Below are positions 15,948 to 23,762 of a DNA stretch of 64,000 bases, piece by piece (position 1 is the stretch's first letter; each line of letters opens with the position of its first letter). The notes beneath the pieces are model-generated. The model was not told the DNA's origin, did not search any database, and saw only the letters and a program-made list of their open reading frames with translations. Origin of the DNA: an uncultured Eubacteriales bacterium (GTDB lineage Bacteria > Bacillota > Clostridia > Christensenellales > Aristaeellaceae); the NCBI GenBank assembly GCA_900542445.1, contig UQNN01000009.1:40183-104182 (forward strand). The letters run 5' to 3'. Made by a program: the position numbers and the translations under genes.

Positions 15948-16179
15948 ACTCCTTCCGTCTGCCTTCATCCGCCAACCTTCGGCGTTTTTCATCGTCTGAA
16001 TCCACCACAGGTGGCGACGATTCCAAACGTCCCTCTGGGAGGGAGGCTTTATCTTCTCGCCGTCACAACTTATACCCAAATGCTTCCTCTTAGAGAGCAT
16101 AAAGCCTGCCGCCCGCTGTGCGGGAAGCAGGCAGGCGAATGTTGAAGGAGTTGCAAAGCTGCATTTGAGGAATAAAATC
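15948..16179 (+). repeat. Leader of the adenylating-enzyme operon with dispersed repeat material
   Basis: This non-coding stretch holds pieces of the CCTCCCTC/GAGGGAGG repeat (CCCTCTGGGAGGGAGG near 16033, the words CTTCCGTC and CGCCGTCAC), and a hairpin GCCTGCcgcccgctgtgcgggaaGCAGGC at 16105-16134 shortly before the start codon. No protein-coding frame is supported here. Confidence 0.5.
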
Positions 16180-17724
16180 ATGAACAATCTGATTCTGGAT
16201 TACATGGAGCAGACCGCCGCGCGTCTGCCGGAAAAAACCGCCTTTGCCGACGAACAGACTTCCGTCGCCTTTGCCGCGCTCGTTTGCCGCGCGAAAAAGG
16301 TTGCCAGCGCGCTGATTCCGCTTGTGCCGCCGCGCAGCGTTGTCGGCTTCTACATGGACAAAGGCGTCGAAACCGTCGTGGGCTTCATGGGCGCGGTCTA
16401 TGCCGGGTGCGCCTATTCGCAGCTGAATCTGCGCCATCCCGCGCCGCGCGTGCGCGCGATGCTCGAAACGCTGGATACGCCGATCGTCGTCACCAATCGG
16501 GCGCACCTGGCTCAGCTGGAAGACATCAACCCGCCCGCGCGCATTCTGCTCATCGAAGAGCTGGAAGAAACGCCGCTTGACGAGGACGCGCTTTCCGTCG
16601 TGCGCGCGCAGATGATCGACGCCGACCCGCTCTACGTCAATTTCACCAGCGGCTCGACCGGCACGCCGAAGGGCGTGGTCGTCTGCCACCGCAACGTGTG
16701 CGAGTTTATCCCCTGCTTTGTGGAAACGTTTGCCATTACGGAAAATGACGTGCTGGCCAATCAGGCGCCGTTTGACTTCGACGTATCCGTCAAGGATATT
16801 TACAGCGGCCTGTTCACGGGGGCGCGCGTGGAAATCGTGCCGACGGCGTATTTCACCAACCCGACAAAGCTGATGGATTTCCTCTGCGACCGCGGCGCGA
16901 CGCTGATGGTCTGGGCGGTCAGCGCGCTGTGCTTCCTGACGACGATGAACGCGCTGGCCTACAAAACGCCGACGACGCTTCGCGCGATCCTCTTTTCCGG
17001 CGAAGTCATGCCGATCAAGCATCTGCACAAGCTGCAAAAGTATCTGCCAGGCGTGCAGTATGTCAACCTCTACGGCCCGACGGAAATCACCTGCAACTGC
17101 ACGTACTACATTGTGGACCGCGAATTCGCCGAAAACGAGACGCTGCCCATCGGCGTGCCGTTCAAAAACGAGCGCATTCTGCTGCTCACGCCGGACGGCG
17201 GCGAGGCCGTGAAGAACGGCGAAATCGGCGAGCTCTGCGTCAGCGGCACATCCGTCGCACTGGGCTATTACAAGGACGCGGAACGCACCGCCGCCTGCTT
17301 CACCCAGAACCCGCTCAATCACGCGTATCTGGAGCCGATCTACCGCACGGGCGACCTCGTGAAGGTCAACGAGCGCGGCGAAATGGTCTATGTCTCCCGC
17401 AAGGATTTCCAGATCAAGCACATGGGCCACCGCATCGAGCTGAGCGAAATCGAGGTGCAGATGACCGCCGTGCCCGGCGTGGAGCGCGCGCTGTGCGCCT
17501 ATCTGGAAGACAAGGGCAAGATTCTCGCTTTCTACACGGGCGAGGCGGACAAGGCGGCCATCACAGCCGCGCTGCGCGAAGTGCTGCCCGGTTACATGAT
17601 TCCCAACCTCTTCATGCAGGTGGAGGCCATGCCGCTCAACAAAAACGGCAAAATCGACCGCGCCGCGCTGCTGAGCCAATATGCCGCCGCAAAGGCCGCC
17701 AAAAAGGAGGCGCGACATGGATAA
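16180..17724 (+). CDS. Amino-acid adenylating enzyme, DltA-like (aminoacyl:carrier protein ligase)
   Basis: 514 residues, stand-alone A domain of the ANL superfamily. It should activate an amino acid with ATP and load it on the phosphopantetheine of a carrier protein, here probably the product at 19050. Seen: P-loop TSGSTGTPK (156-164), DltA-like FDFDVSVKDIY with Asp201, the residue that binds the alpha-amine of amino-acid substrates, FSGEVMP, NLYGPTEITCN, YRTGDLVK and the catalytic Lys region KNGKIDR near the C terminus. Similarity to DltA is clear, but the pocket differs enough that D-alanine cannot be assumed. ATG at 16180 was chosen because GAGG lies nine bases upstream; a TTG at 16165 is in frame. 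It overlaps the decarboxylase gene by eight bases. Confidence 0.88.
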   Translation: MNNLILDYMEQTAARLPEKTAFADEQTSVAFAALVCRAKKVASALIPLVPPRSVVGFYMDKGVETVVGFMGAVYAGCAYSQLNLRHPAPRVRAMLETLDTPIVVTNRAHLAQLEDINPPARILLIEELEETPLDEDALSVVRAQMIDADPLYVNFTSGSTGTPKGVVVCHRNVCEFIPCFVETFAITENDVLANQAPFDFDVSVKDIYSGLFTGARVEIVPTAYFTNPTKLMDFLCDRGATLMVWAVSALCFLTTMNALAYKTPTTLRAILFSGEVMPIKHLHKLQKYLPGVQYVNLYGPTEITCNCTYYIVDREFAENETLPIGVPFKNERILLLTPDGGEAVKNGEIGELCVSGTSVALGYYKDAERTAACFTQNPLNHAYLEPIYRTGDLVKVNERGEMVYVSRKDFQIKHMGHRIELSEIEVQMTAVPGVERALCAYLEDKGKILAFYTGEADKAAITAALREVLPGYMIPNLFMQVEAMPLNKNGKIDRAALLSQYAAAKAAKKEARHG

Positions 17725-18874
17725 CCTCTTTTCCATTGCCGAGCGCTTCGGCACGCCGTGCTTCGTCTTTGACGAGGTGCAGCTGGAAGCGCGCATGCGC
17801 GCCGTGCGCGAAATCGTGCCGAAAGCCGTCGGCCTGTGCTACTCCATCAAGGCCAATCCGTTTCTGATTTCGGCCATGCGCGGCCTGGTCGGCACGCTGG
17901 AAGTGTGCAGCCCCGGCGAGCTGGAAATCTGCCGTCAAATGGGCGTTCCGGCGGACATGGTGCTCTTTTCCGGCGTGAACAAGACAAAAGCCGATGTAGA
18001 ACGCGCGATGGATTTGGGCGTGACCCATTTCACCTGTGAATCGCCGCTGCACATCCGCCTGATTGACGAAGCGGCGCGCGCGCGCGGCAGGGTTTATCCC
18101 GTTCTGCTCCGGCTGACGGCGGGTTCGCAATTCGGGATGGACGAGCGGGATTTCTTCGCCGCGCTTGACCGCCGTGCCGATACGCCGAACATCCGCATCG
18201 AGGGCGTGCATTATTTTTCCGGCACACAGCGCAAGAAACTCGACAGCCAGCGCAAAGAGCTGGCGATGCTGGCCGAACTGACCCAGAAATTGAAAACGGC
18301 ATACAGCTTTGAAACCGTGCGCGTGGAATACGGGCCGGGGCTGTATTTCCCGTATTTCAATCATGAGGATCACAGCGACACGCTTGCGCCGCTTCGTGAG
18401 CTTGCGCCGGATTTGGGCGCGCTGGCCGAGCGCTGCGAACTGACGATTGAGATGGGGCGCTTTTTCGCCTCCGAATGCGGCGCGTATCTGACCCGCGTCA
18501 TCGATACGAAGGTGAACTGCGGCACGGCCTACGCGATTCTGGACGGCGGCATTCACCACGTCAATTATCTGGGCGGCAATATGGGCATGCGCGTGCCGAT
18601 CATCCGTCAATCTTCCGTGCGCGAAGGCGAGATGCAGCCGTGGGCGCTGTGCGGCAGTCTCTGCACGACGGCGGACGTTCTGGTGCGCAAAGCCGAGCTG
18701 CATCCGCTGGATCAGGGCGATATTTTGGCGTTCATGAACATCGGCGCGTATTCGGTGACGGAAGGGCCCGCGCTCTTCCTCAGCCGCGACATGCCGAGCA
18801 TTATTCTACACGGCAAAGGCGGCGACCGTCTGGCCCGCGGCGCGGTGCACAGCTGGGAGCTGAACCACGAGTAA
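17717..18874 (+). CDS. PLP-dependent amino-acid decarboxylase, fold type III (LysA/BtrK-like)
   Basis: 385 residues; TIM-barrel plus beta domain of the ornithine/diaminopimelate decarboxylase group. PLP would bind Lys45 in CYSIKANPF; the phosphate loop region reads GVHYFSGTQ; substrate-side residues are in CGSLCTTADVL (Cys) and GAYSVTEGPALFLS (Tyr). ATG overlaps the adenylating gene and follows AAAAAGGAGG, so the two are translationally coupled. Closest functional precedent: BtrK of butirosin synthesis, which decarboxylates glutamate while it is bound to the carrier protein BtrI. By that precedent this enzyme probably acts on an aminoacyl carrier protein. A free-standing lysine-pathway LysA is the alternative, but the neighbours do not support it. 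Confidence 0.85.
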   Translation: MDNLFSIAERFGTPCFVFDEVQLEARMRAVREIVPKAVGLCYSIKANPFLISAMRGLVGTLEVCSPGELEICRQMGVPADMVLFSGVNKTKADVERAMDLGVTHFTCESPLHIRLIDEAARARGRVYPVLLRLTAGSQFGMDERDFFAALDRRADTPNIRIEGVHYFSGTQRKKLDSQRKELAMLAELTQKLKTAYSFETVRVEYGPGLYFPYFNHEDHSDTLAPLRELAPDLGALAERCELTIEMGRFFASECGAYLTRVIDTKVNCGTAYAILDGGIHHVNYLGGNMGMRVPIIRQSSVREGEMQPWALCGSLCTTADVLVRKAELHPLDQGDILAFMNIGAYSVTEGPALFLSRDMPSIILHGKGGDRLARGAVHSWELNHE

Positions 18875-18878
18875 CGTT

Positions 18879-18940
18879 TTGGGGCTTTGCCCCAAACCCC
18901 GCCAAGAACCTGAGGTTCTTGGATTTCCCACTATGATGGG
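18879..18940. repeat. Palindromic mosaic repeat between decarboxylase and carrier protein genes
   Basis: TTGGGGC-ttt-GCCCCAA (18879-18895), a 21-base palindrome with arm CCAAGAACCT (18902-18922) and CCCA-CTATGA-TGGG (18927-18940). A second piece at about 18980-19022 (TCCTCCGGAGGGAG...GCGAAGCGGCGGA) belongs to the other dispersed family. The block sits inside an apparent operon. Confidence 0.85.
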
Positions 18941-19049
18941 ATTCTGTAATGACGGCAAACACACTCTTTCCGTCTACTTTCAACAGTTTCCTCCGGAGGG
19001 AGCCGGTGCGAAGCGGCGGATGGAGTTTAACAAAAAGGAGTAATTGATT

Positions 19050-19280
19050 ATGCGTGACACCATTCTGGAAATCCTCGAAGACATCGGCGAGGACGTTGAC
19101 TTTGACACCTGCGAAACCCTGATCGACGACGGCATTCTCTCTTCTCTGGATATCATTCAGCTCATCGGCGCGCTGAACGACGAGTTTGATATCTCCATTC
19201 CCGCGACGGAAATCATTCCGGAAAACTTCAACAGTGTAGACGCGATGGCCGCGATGGTCGCGCGTCTGTCCGAGGAGTGA
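19050..19280 (+). CDS. Acyl/peptidyl carrier protein, DltC-like
   Basis: 76 residues, almost the length of DltC (78). Four-helix carrier protein whose phosphopantetheine arm should attach to Ser32 in DDGILSSLDIIQL; the usual Asp before that Ser is replaced by Ser. It would carry the activated (and probably decarboxylated) amino acid from the adenylating enzyme to the MBOAT protein. ATG at 19050 is nine bases from AAAAAGGAG; a TTG at 19044 is too close to it. It lies 175 bases after the decarboxylase, the space filled by repeats, and is followed six bases later by the aminopeptidase. Not the fatty-acid ACP, which would be longer-helixed with the DSLD motif and linked to fab genes. Confidence 0.88.
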   Translation: MRDTILEILEDIGEDVDFDTCETLIDDGILSSLDIIQLIGALNDEFDISIPATEIIPENFNSVDAMAAMVARLSEE

Positions 19281-19285
19281 TTCAG

Positions 19286-20593
19286 ATGAAGCAGGAAGTC
19301 GCTTCTTTCCTCAACTATGTAGCCGCCTCCCCAACGGTGTTTCAGGCGACGCAGCAGGCCTGCGACATGCTGGAAGCCGCGGGTTTCACCCGCCTTTCCG
19401 AACAGGCGGCGTGGAACATCGTCCCCGGCGGGCGCTACTTCGTGACGCGTAACCGCTCAGCGGTTGTCGCGTTTGCCGTGCCGGAAAACGGCCTTACCCA
19501 CTGCCAGATTGTCGCCAGCCACGGCGATTCTCCGACCTTCAAGCTCAAGGCGCATGCCGAGGGCGAGGCTGCGGATGCATACATCCGGCTGAACGTCGAG
19601 CGCTACGGCGGCATGATCATGTCCACGTGGTTCGATAAGCCGCTCTCCATTGCAGGCCGCGCGCTGGTGCGGGAAAACGGCCGGCTGACGACAAAGCTGG
19701 TCGATCTGGAGCGCGACGCGGCGCTGATTCCGAACATGCCGATCCACTTCAACCGCGACATCAACAACGGTTACAGCTACAACCCGCAGGTGGATATGCT
19801 GCCGCTCTTCGGCGACAAAGACGCGAAAGGCGCTTTGGGCGCCGAAATCGCCGCCAAGGCGGGCGTGCCGGAAGCGGACGTCGTGGCCTGCGACCTGTTC
19901 CTCTACAACCGGACGCCCGCCAGCGTTTGGGGCGCGCACGAAGAATTCTTCTCCTGCCCGCGCATTGACGATCTGGAATGCGCGTATACTTCCCTCGCCG
20001 CGTTTATCGCCGCTCCGGCAGCCGGTCACGTGAACGTCTGCGCCGTGTTTGACAACGAGGAAGTCGGCAGTCTCTCCAAGCAGGGCGCGGATTCCACGCT
20101 GCTTGGCGACGTGCTGAATCGTGCATTGGCTTCTCTCGGCCTGTCGGACACGCAGATTCGCGCGGCGCTGGCCTCCAGCTTCATGGTTTCGGCGGACAAC
20201 GCGCACGCCGTTCACCCAAACCATCCGGAAAAATACGACGAGCTGAACCGCACATTCATGAACGGCGGCGTGGTCATCAAGCACAACGCTAACCAGAAAT
20301 ACACCACCGACGCGGTTTCCGACGCGATTTTTGCGGAAATCTGCGCCAAGGCGGGCGTGCCCGTGCAGCATTTCGCCAACCGTTCGGATGTTCTCGGCGG
20401 CTCGACGCTGGGCAATCTTGCCAACGCGCATGTCTCGATGAACACCGTGGATATCGGTCTGGCTCAGCTGGCCATGCACTCCAGCTATGAGACGGCGGGC
20501 TGCGCCGATGTGGATTACATGATCCGCGCACTGGCGGCCTTCTATCAGACGAATATCGCTTCCTTCGGTGACGGCGAATATCAGCTGGGCTGA
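19286..20593 (+). CDS. M18-family aminopeptidase (aspartyl aminopeptidase-like)
   Basis: 435 residues. M18 enzymes are cytosolic, dodecameric, two-metal aminopeptidases preferring acidic or neutral N-terminal residues. Metal-site motifs are in order: SHGDSP (His and following acidic region), DNEEVGS (Glu-Glu, catalytic and bridging) and the C-terminal His in AMHSSYET. ATG at 19286 follows GAGGAG; six bases separate it from the carrier protein gene. It may simply share a transcript with the Dlt-like genes, or may supply amino acids to them; nothing in its sequence ties it to the acylation pathway. Followed by a terminator at 20747. Confidence 0.92.
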   Translation: MKQEVASFLNYVAASPTVFQATQQACDMLEAAGFTRLSEQAAWNIVPGGRYFVTRNRSAVVAFAVPENGLTHCQIVASHGDSPTFKLKAHAEGEAADAYIRLNVERYGGMIMSTWFDKPLSIAGRALVRENGRLTTKLVDLERDAALIPNMPIHFNRDINNGYSYNPQVDMLPLFGDKDAKGALGAEIAAKAGVPEADVVACDLFLYNRTPASVWGAHEEFFSCPRIDDLECAYTSLAAFIAAPAAGHVNVCAVFDNEEVGSLSKQGADSTLLGDVLNRALASLGLSDTQIRAALASSFMVSADNAHAVHPNHPEKYDELNRTFMNGGVVIKHNANQKYTTDAVSDAIFAEICAKAGVPVQHFANRSDVLGGSTLGNLANAHVSMNTVDIGLAQLAMHSSYETAGCADVDYMIRALAAFYQTNIASFGDGEYQLG

Positions 20594-20712
20594 TTGCGCT
20601 CCCGCTCATGGCGGTTCGCCGCCCTATCCGCATGCGCGGATACGCGGCAGAGCGCAAACGCCAAGAGTATGATCGCCGCAATGCCTAAACAAACGATAAA
20701 AGCCAGCAGCAT
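20581..20712 (-). CDS. Small single-helix membrane protein, 43 residues
   Basis: An uncatalogued short frame opposite the spacer after the aminopeptidase. MLLAFIVCLGIAAIILLAFALC forms one N-terminal membrane helix, followed by a soluble, charged tail rich in Arg, His and Glu (HADRAANRHERERNQ). The start is preceded by a very strong ribosome site, GGGGGGTGAAAAT-ATG, and the last 13 bases overlap the 3' end of the aminopeptidase gene on the other strand. No promoter was found. No family is recognised; small integral proteins of this shape are often regulators or stress peptides. Confidence 0.45.
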   Translation of the reverse strand: MLLAFIVCLGIAAIILLAFALCRVSAHADRAANRHERERNQPS

Positions 20713-20746
20713 ATTTTCACCCCCCGCTTTCAGTCTATCCGTTTTC

Positions 20747-20778
20747 GCGCCGTCCTATTGCCGGACGGCGCTTTTTTT
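20747..20778 (+). terminator. Terminator of the adenylation/decarboxylase/carrier operon
   Basis: Perfect stem GCGCCGTCC (20747-20755) and GGACGGCGC (20763-20771), followed by seven T. Confidence 0.9.
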
Positions 20779-20927
20779 AACTCGCAGGAAATTGCATAAA
20801 GGCTGCCCGCTTTTTAACGCGAAGCGATCGGGCGCTCCGAAACGGCCGCTTTTACCCGGCATGCGCTTTCTTCTCCTCATTTTGAAAGTATTCTGTTTTC
20901 AAAATTCAAAATATCGTTTTAATTCGC

Positions 20928-20956
20928 TTGATTTTTCCGTTTCGTGCATGTATAAT
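20928..20956 (+). promoter_or_regulatory. Promoter of the D-glutamate/5-oxoproline operon
   Basis: TTGATT (20928-20933), 17-base spacer, consensus TATAAT (20951-20956), 40 bases before the first start codon. The stretch 20779-20927 upstream is AT-rich and holds no gene that can be supported. Confidence 0.8.
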
Positions 20957-20995
20957 GAATCCATCTTTGCATATGGCGAATGAGGAGGCCGTCCT

Positions 20996-22060
20996 ATGAA
21001 CCGCGATGAACTGGAAAAACGAAATGTCGGCGAAAACTTGGATACCCTGATGAACCTCGATCCCCGCGGCTACGGCGTGTGCCGCATTCTCTACGCCGGA
21101 AGCCGAAAGGCCACGGGCGAGCCGCTGACCATGCACGCCGCGCAGACGCTCGTGGACGCCGTGAAGCCCGGCGATCTGGTCTATATTCTGACGGGCTTTG
21201 TGCTTCTGCCGCATAAGGTGCCGGAGATGGACGGCATGGTTTCCTCCATGCTGCTGGCCCGCGCGCTCGTGCTGGCTTTTGACGCCAAGCCGATCATCGT
21301 CTGCCCGGCAGACTGCGTGCAGGCCGTCAAAAACTGCGCCGCCGTCGTCGGCCTGCATATCTATGAGGACATTGCCGCCGTGCGCGAACTGCCCATGAGC
21401 ATGGGCGTGGTCAGCTTCACCAAAGACGCGAGCCACGCCGCCGCAGCAGCCGACGCGCTGCTGGCGCAGGGCATGCCCGCCGCCGTCGTCTCCATCGAAG
21501 CGCCGGGCGCAAACGACGCAGGCGTTTACCACAATGCGGGCGGCATGGACGTCTCCGTTCTGGAAGCCAAAACCGATGCGCTCTGGGCCAAACTGCGCGA
21601 ACTGGGCGTACCGAGTGTAGCCATCGGCGACCTCGGCAACGAAATCGGCATGGGCAAAATCGCCGACCACATTCGTTCCTTTGTGCCCTTCACCGCGCAC
21701 GGCGAATGCAGCTGCGGCTGCAAGGGCGGCATTCTGGCGCAGAGCACGGCGGACAGCATCATCACCGCGACCTGCTCCGACTGGGGCTGTTACGGCCTGA
21801 TGGCCGCGCTGGCCTATCTGCTGCGCAACATCGACATTCTCCACACCGAAGAGATGGAAGCCGAGGTCATGCGCGCCGCCTCCCGCAGCGGTCTGATCGA
21901 TATGACGGGTTCGCTGTTGCCCGGCATCGACGGCTTCAACCTGAAAATGAACGTTTCCATCCTCAGCCTGATGCGCCAGTGTACCGATTATGCGCTTCGC
22001 TACTCCCATCGTTCCGACCGCTGGTTTGGCCCGGTTCTGGAAAAGCACTTTTTTGAGTAA
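20996..22060 (+). CDS. DUF4392 protein, D-glutamate cyclase-like
   Basis: 354 residues, the DUF4392 domain over nearly the whole length. In vertebrates this domain forms the C-terminal half of mitochondrial D-glutamate cyclase (DGLUCY), which turns D-glutamate into 5-oxo-D-proline. Seen: TGFVLLPHKVPEMDGMVSS and LARAL near the N terminus, GAND(A)GVYHN, ALGDLGNEIGMGKI-like AIGDLGNEIGMGKI, and a Cys-rich stretch ECSCGCKGG. ATG preceded by GAGGAGG. First gene of a five-gene operon with pxpB, pxpC, DUF1445 and pxpA, so the cyclase product can be hydrolysed and recycled by its neighbours. Confidence 0.85.
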   Translation: MNRDELEKRNVGENLDTLMNLDPRGYGVCRILYAGSRKATGEPLTMHAAQTLVDAVKPGDLVYILTGFVLLPHKVPEMDGMVSSMLLARALVLAFDAKPIIVCPADCVQAVKNCAAVVGLHIYEDIAAVRELPMSMGVVSFTKDASHAAAAADALLAQGMPAAVVSIEAPGANDAGVYHNAGGMDVSVLEAKTDALWAKLRELGVPSVAIGDLGNEIGMGKIADHIRSFVPFTAHGECSCGCKGGILAQSTADSIITATCSDWGCYGLMAALAYLLRNIDILHTEEMEAEVMRAASRSGLIDMTGSLLPGIDGFNLKMNVSILSLMRQCTDYALRYSHRSDRWFGPVLEKHFFE

Positions 22061-22072
22061 GGACGTGACACT

Positions 22073-22765
22073 ATGGATTTGCGCCCCGTCGGCGTGAACG
22101 GCATTCTGGCCGTGCTCGGCGACTCCATTTCCGAACAGACCGGCGCGCAGGTTGCCGCGCTTCGGGAAGCGATTGCCGACGCGCATATCAGCAGCGTGGA
22201 AGAAACCATCCCCGCTTATGCTTCGCTGCTCGTCAAATATGATCCGTTTCTGACCGATTACGCCGCGCTGTGCGACCGTCTGCGCGCGCTGGAAAAGCGG
22301 CTTTCCGTTTCCGCGGTTCAGACGGGCAAAATCGTCGAAATCCCCGTCTGTTACGGCGGAGTATACGGCGAGGATCTGCCTTTTGTCGCCAAACACGCGG
22401 GGCTGAGTGAAAAAGAGGTCGTCGCGCTGCACAGCGCTCAGCCCTACCGCATTTATATGCTCGGTTTTCTGCCGGGATTCCCGTATTTGGGCGGGCTGAA
22501 CGAGCGGCTGCACACACCGCGTCTGTCCACCCCGCGCACCAAAATCCCGGCGGGCAGCGTGGGGATCGGCGGCAAACAGACGGGCATCTATCCGATGGAA
22601 TCCCCCGGCGGCTGGCAGCTCATCGGTCGAACGCCGCTGACGCTCTTTGCGCCGGGCGAACCCCTGCCCTATGCGGCGGGCGACCGCATCCGGTTTGTGC
22701 CCATTGATGAAGATGAATTTGCACGTATCCGCAAAGGCGAGGAGGCGAAACGCCATGACGCTTAA
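22073..22765 (+). CDS. pxpB: 5-oxoprolinase subunit PxpB
   Basis: 230 residues, KipI/PxpB family (carboxyltransferase domain subdomain 1 and 2). With PxpA and PxpC it forms the prokaryotic ATP-dependent 5-oxoprolinase that opens 5-oxoproline to glutamate. Hallmarks: VPVCYGGVYGEDL-like IPVCYGGVYGEDL, YMLGFLPGFPYLGGL, RTKIPAGSVGIGGKQTGIYPMESPGGWQLIGRTP, all strongly conserved. In Bacillus the homologue KipI is also a kinase inhibitor; here the complete pxp set argues for the metabolic role. Twelve bases after the DUF4392 gene; overlaps pxpC by eleven bases. Confidence 0.95.
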   Translation: MDLRPVGVNGILAVLGDSISEQTGAQVAALREAIADAHISSVEETIPAYASLLVKYDPFLTDYAALCDRLRALEKRLSVSAVQTGKIVEIPVCYGGVYGEDLPFVAKHAGLSEKEVVALHSAQPYRIYMLGFLPGFPYLGGLNERLHTPRLSTPRTKIPAGSVGIGGKQTGIYPMESPGGWQLIGRTPLTLFAPGEPLPYAAGDRIRFVPIDEDEFARIRKGEEAKRHDA

Positions 22766-23762
22766 CATCGTTTCGCCCGGCCCGCTGACCACCGTTCAGG
22801 ATTTCGGCCGCTTCGGCCATCAGGCGGAGGGCTATCCGGAGTGCGGCGCATGCGACAAATACGCGCTGGCGCTGGCCAATCTGCTCTGCGGCAATGGCGA
22901 GTGCCCGCACATGGCAGGGCTTGAATACACGCTGGCCGGGCCGACCCTCCGTGCGGATGATTATACGCTCGTTGCGCTGACGGGCGGCGCAGTCGAGCCG
23001 AAGGTCAACGGAAAACGCGTAAACATGTTCGAGCCGCTTCTGCTCGCCCCCGGCGATACGCTGGAAATCGGCATGCTCGTCTCCGGCCTGCGCGGCTATC
23101 TGGCCGTGTTCGGCGGGTTTGACATCCACCCCGTGCTCGGCAGCCGCTCCACCGATCTCAAATGCCATATCGGCGGGTTAAACGGCCGCGCGCTCAAGGC
23201 GGGCGACGTTCTGCCCGTTCTGCGCGCGTTTGAACTGCCGCAGGAACGCTTTCGGCCGCTCCAAAAGCGCGTGCAGGCAGCCGCGCTGGAAGACTGGGCG
23301 TTGACCACGCTGACCCCTCACGGCTTCATCGGCGCGCAGAAATTCCCGCTGCTGCGCGTCGTGCTCGGCCCGCAGGATGAGATGTTCACCGAAAAGGGGC
23401 TGTTTGATTTCAAATCCGCGCTCTACACCGTCACGCAGGATTCCAACCGCATGGCCGCCAAGCTCAACGGCGCGGCGATCGAGGCCAGGGCGGGCGTGGA
23501 CATCCTCTCGGACGGCATCGTGGAAGGCTCGGTACAGATTTCCGCAAACGGTCAGCCGATTGTGATGCTCACCGATCACCAGAGCACGGGCGGCTATGCG
23601 AAAATCGCGACGGTCATTCCGTGCGACATTCCCACGCTGGCACAGGTTCGCCCCGGCCAGCTCGTCGGCTTCCGCGTCGTGACGGTGGAAGAGGGTACAG
23701 CCGCCTGCAAAAAAGAAAAAGATAAATGGGCTTATCTCAAGGAGAAGATCGACCATGACTGA
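22755..23762 (+). CDS. pxpC: 5-oxoprolinase subunit PxpC
   Basis: 335 residues, KipA/PxpC (biotin-dependent carboxyltransferase-like) family. Partner of PxpB in the 5-oxoprolinase complex. Hallmarks: VSPGPLTTVQDFGRFGHQAEGYPECGACD at the start, then FGGFDIHPVLGSRSTDLKCHIGG and the conserved VLGPQDEMF and DSNRMAAKL segments in the second half. Start chosen at 22755 because it begins at the first strand of the fold and overlaps the pxpB stop; upstream starts would extend deep into pxpB. Overlaps the DUF1445 gene by eight bases. Confidence 0.95.
   Translation: MTLNIVSPGPLTTVQDFGRFGHQAEGYPECGACDKYALALANLLCGNGECPHMAGLEYTLAGPTLRADDYTLVALTGGAVEPKVNGKRVNMFEPLLLAPGDTLEIGMLVSGLRGYLAVFGGFDIHPVLGSRSTDLKCHIGGLNGRALKAGDVLPVLRAFELPQERFRPLQKRVQAAALEDWALTTLTPHGFIGAQKFPLLRVVLGPQDEMFTEKGLFDFKSALYTVTQDSNRMAAKLNGAAIEARAGVDILSDGIVEGSVQISANGQPIVMLTDHQSTGGYAKIATVIPCDIPTLAQVRPGQLVGFRVVTVEEGTAACKKEKDKWAYLKEKIDHD

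Noticed and set aside
17717..18874. Assignment as lysA for lysine biosynthesis
   Set aside because: Coupling to an adenylating enzyme and a carrier protein and absence of dap genes make a carrier-linked role more likely, so no symbol was given.
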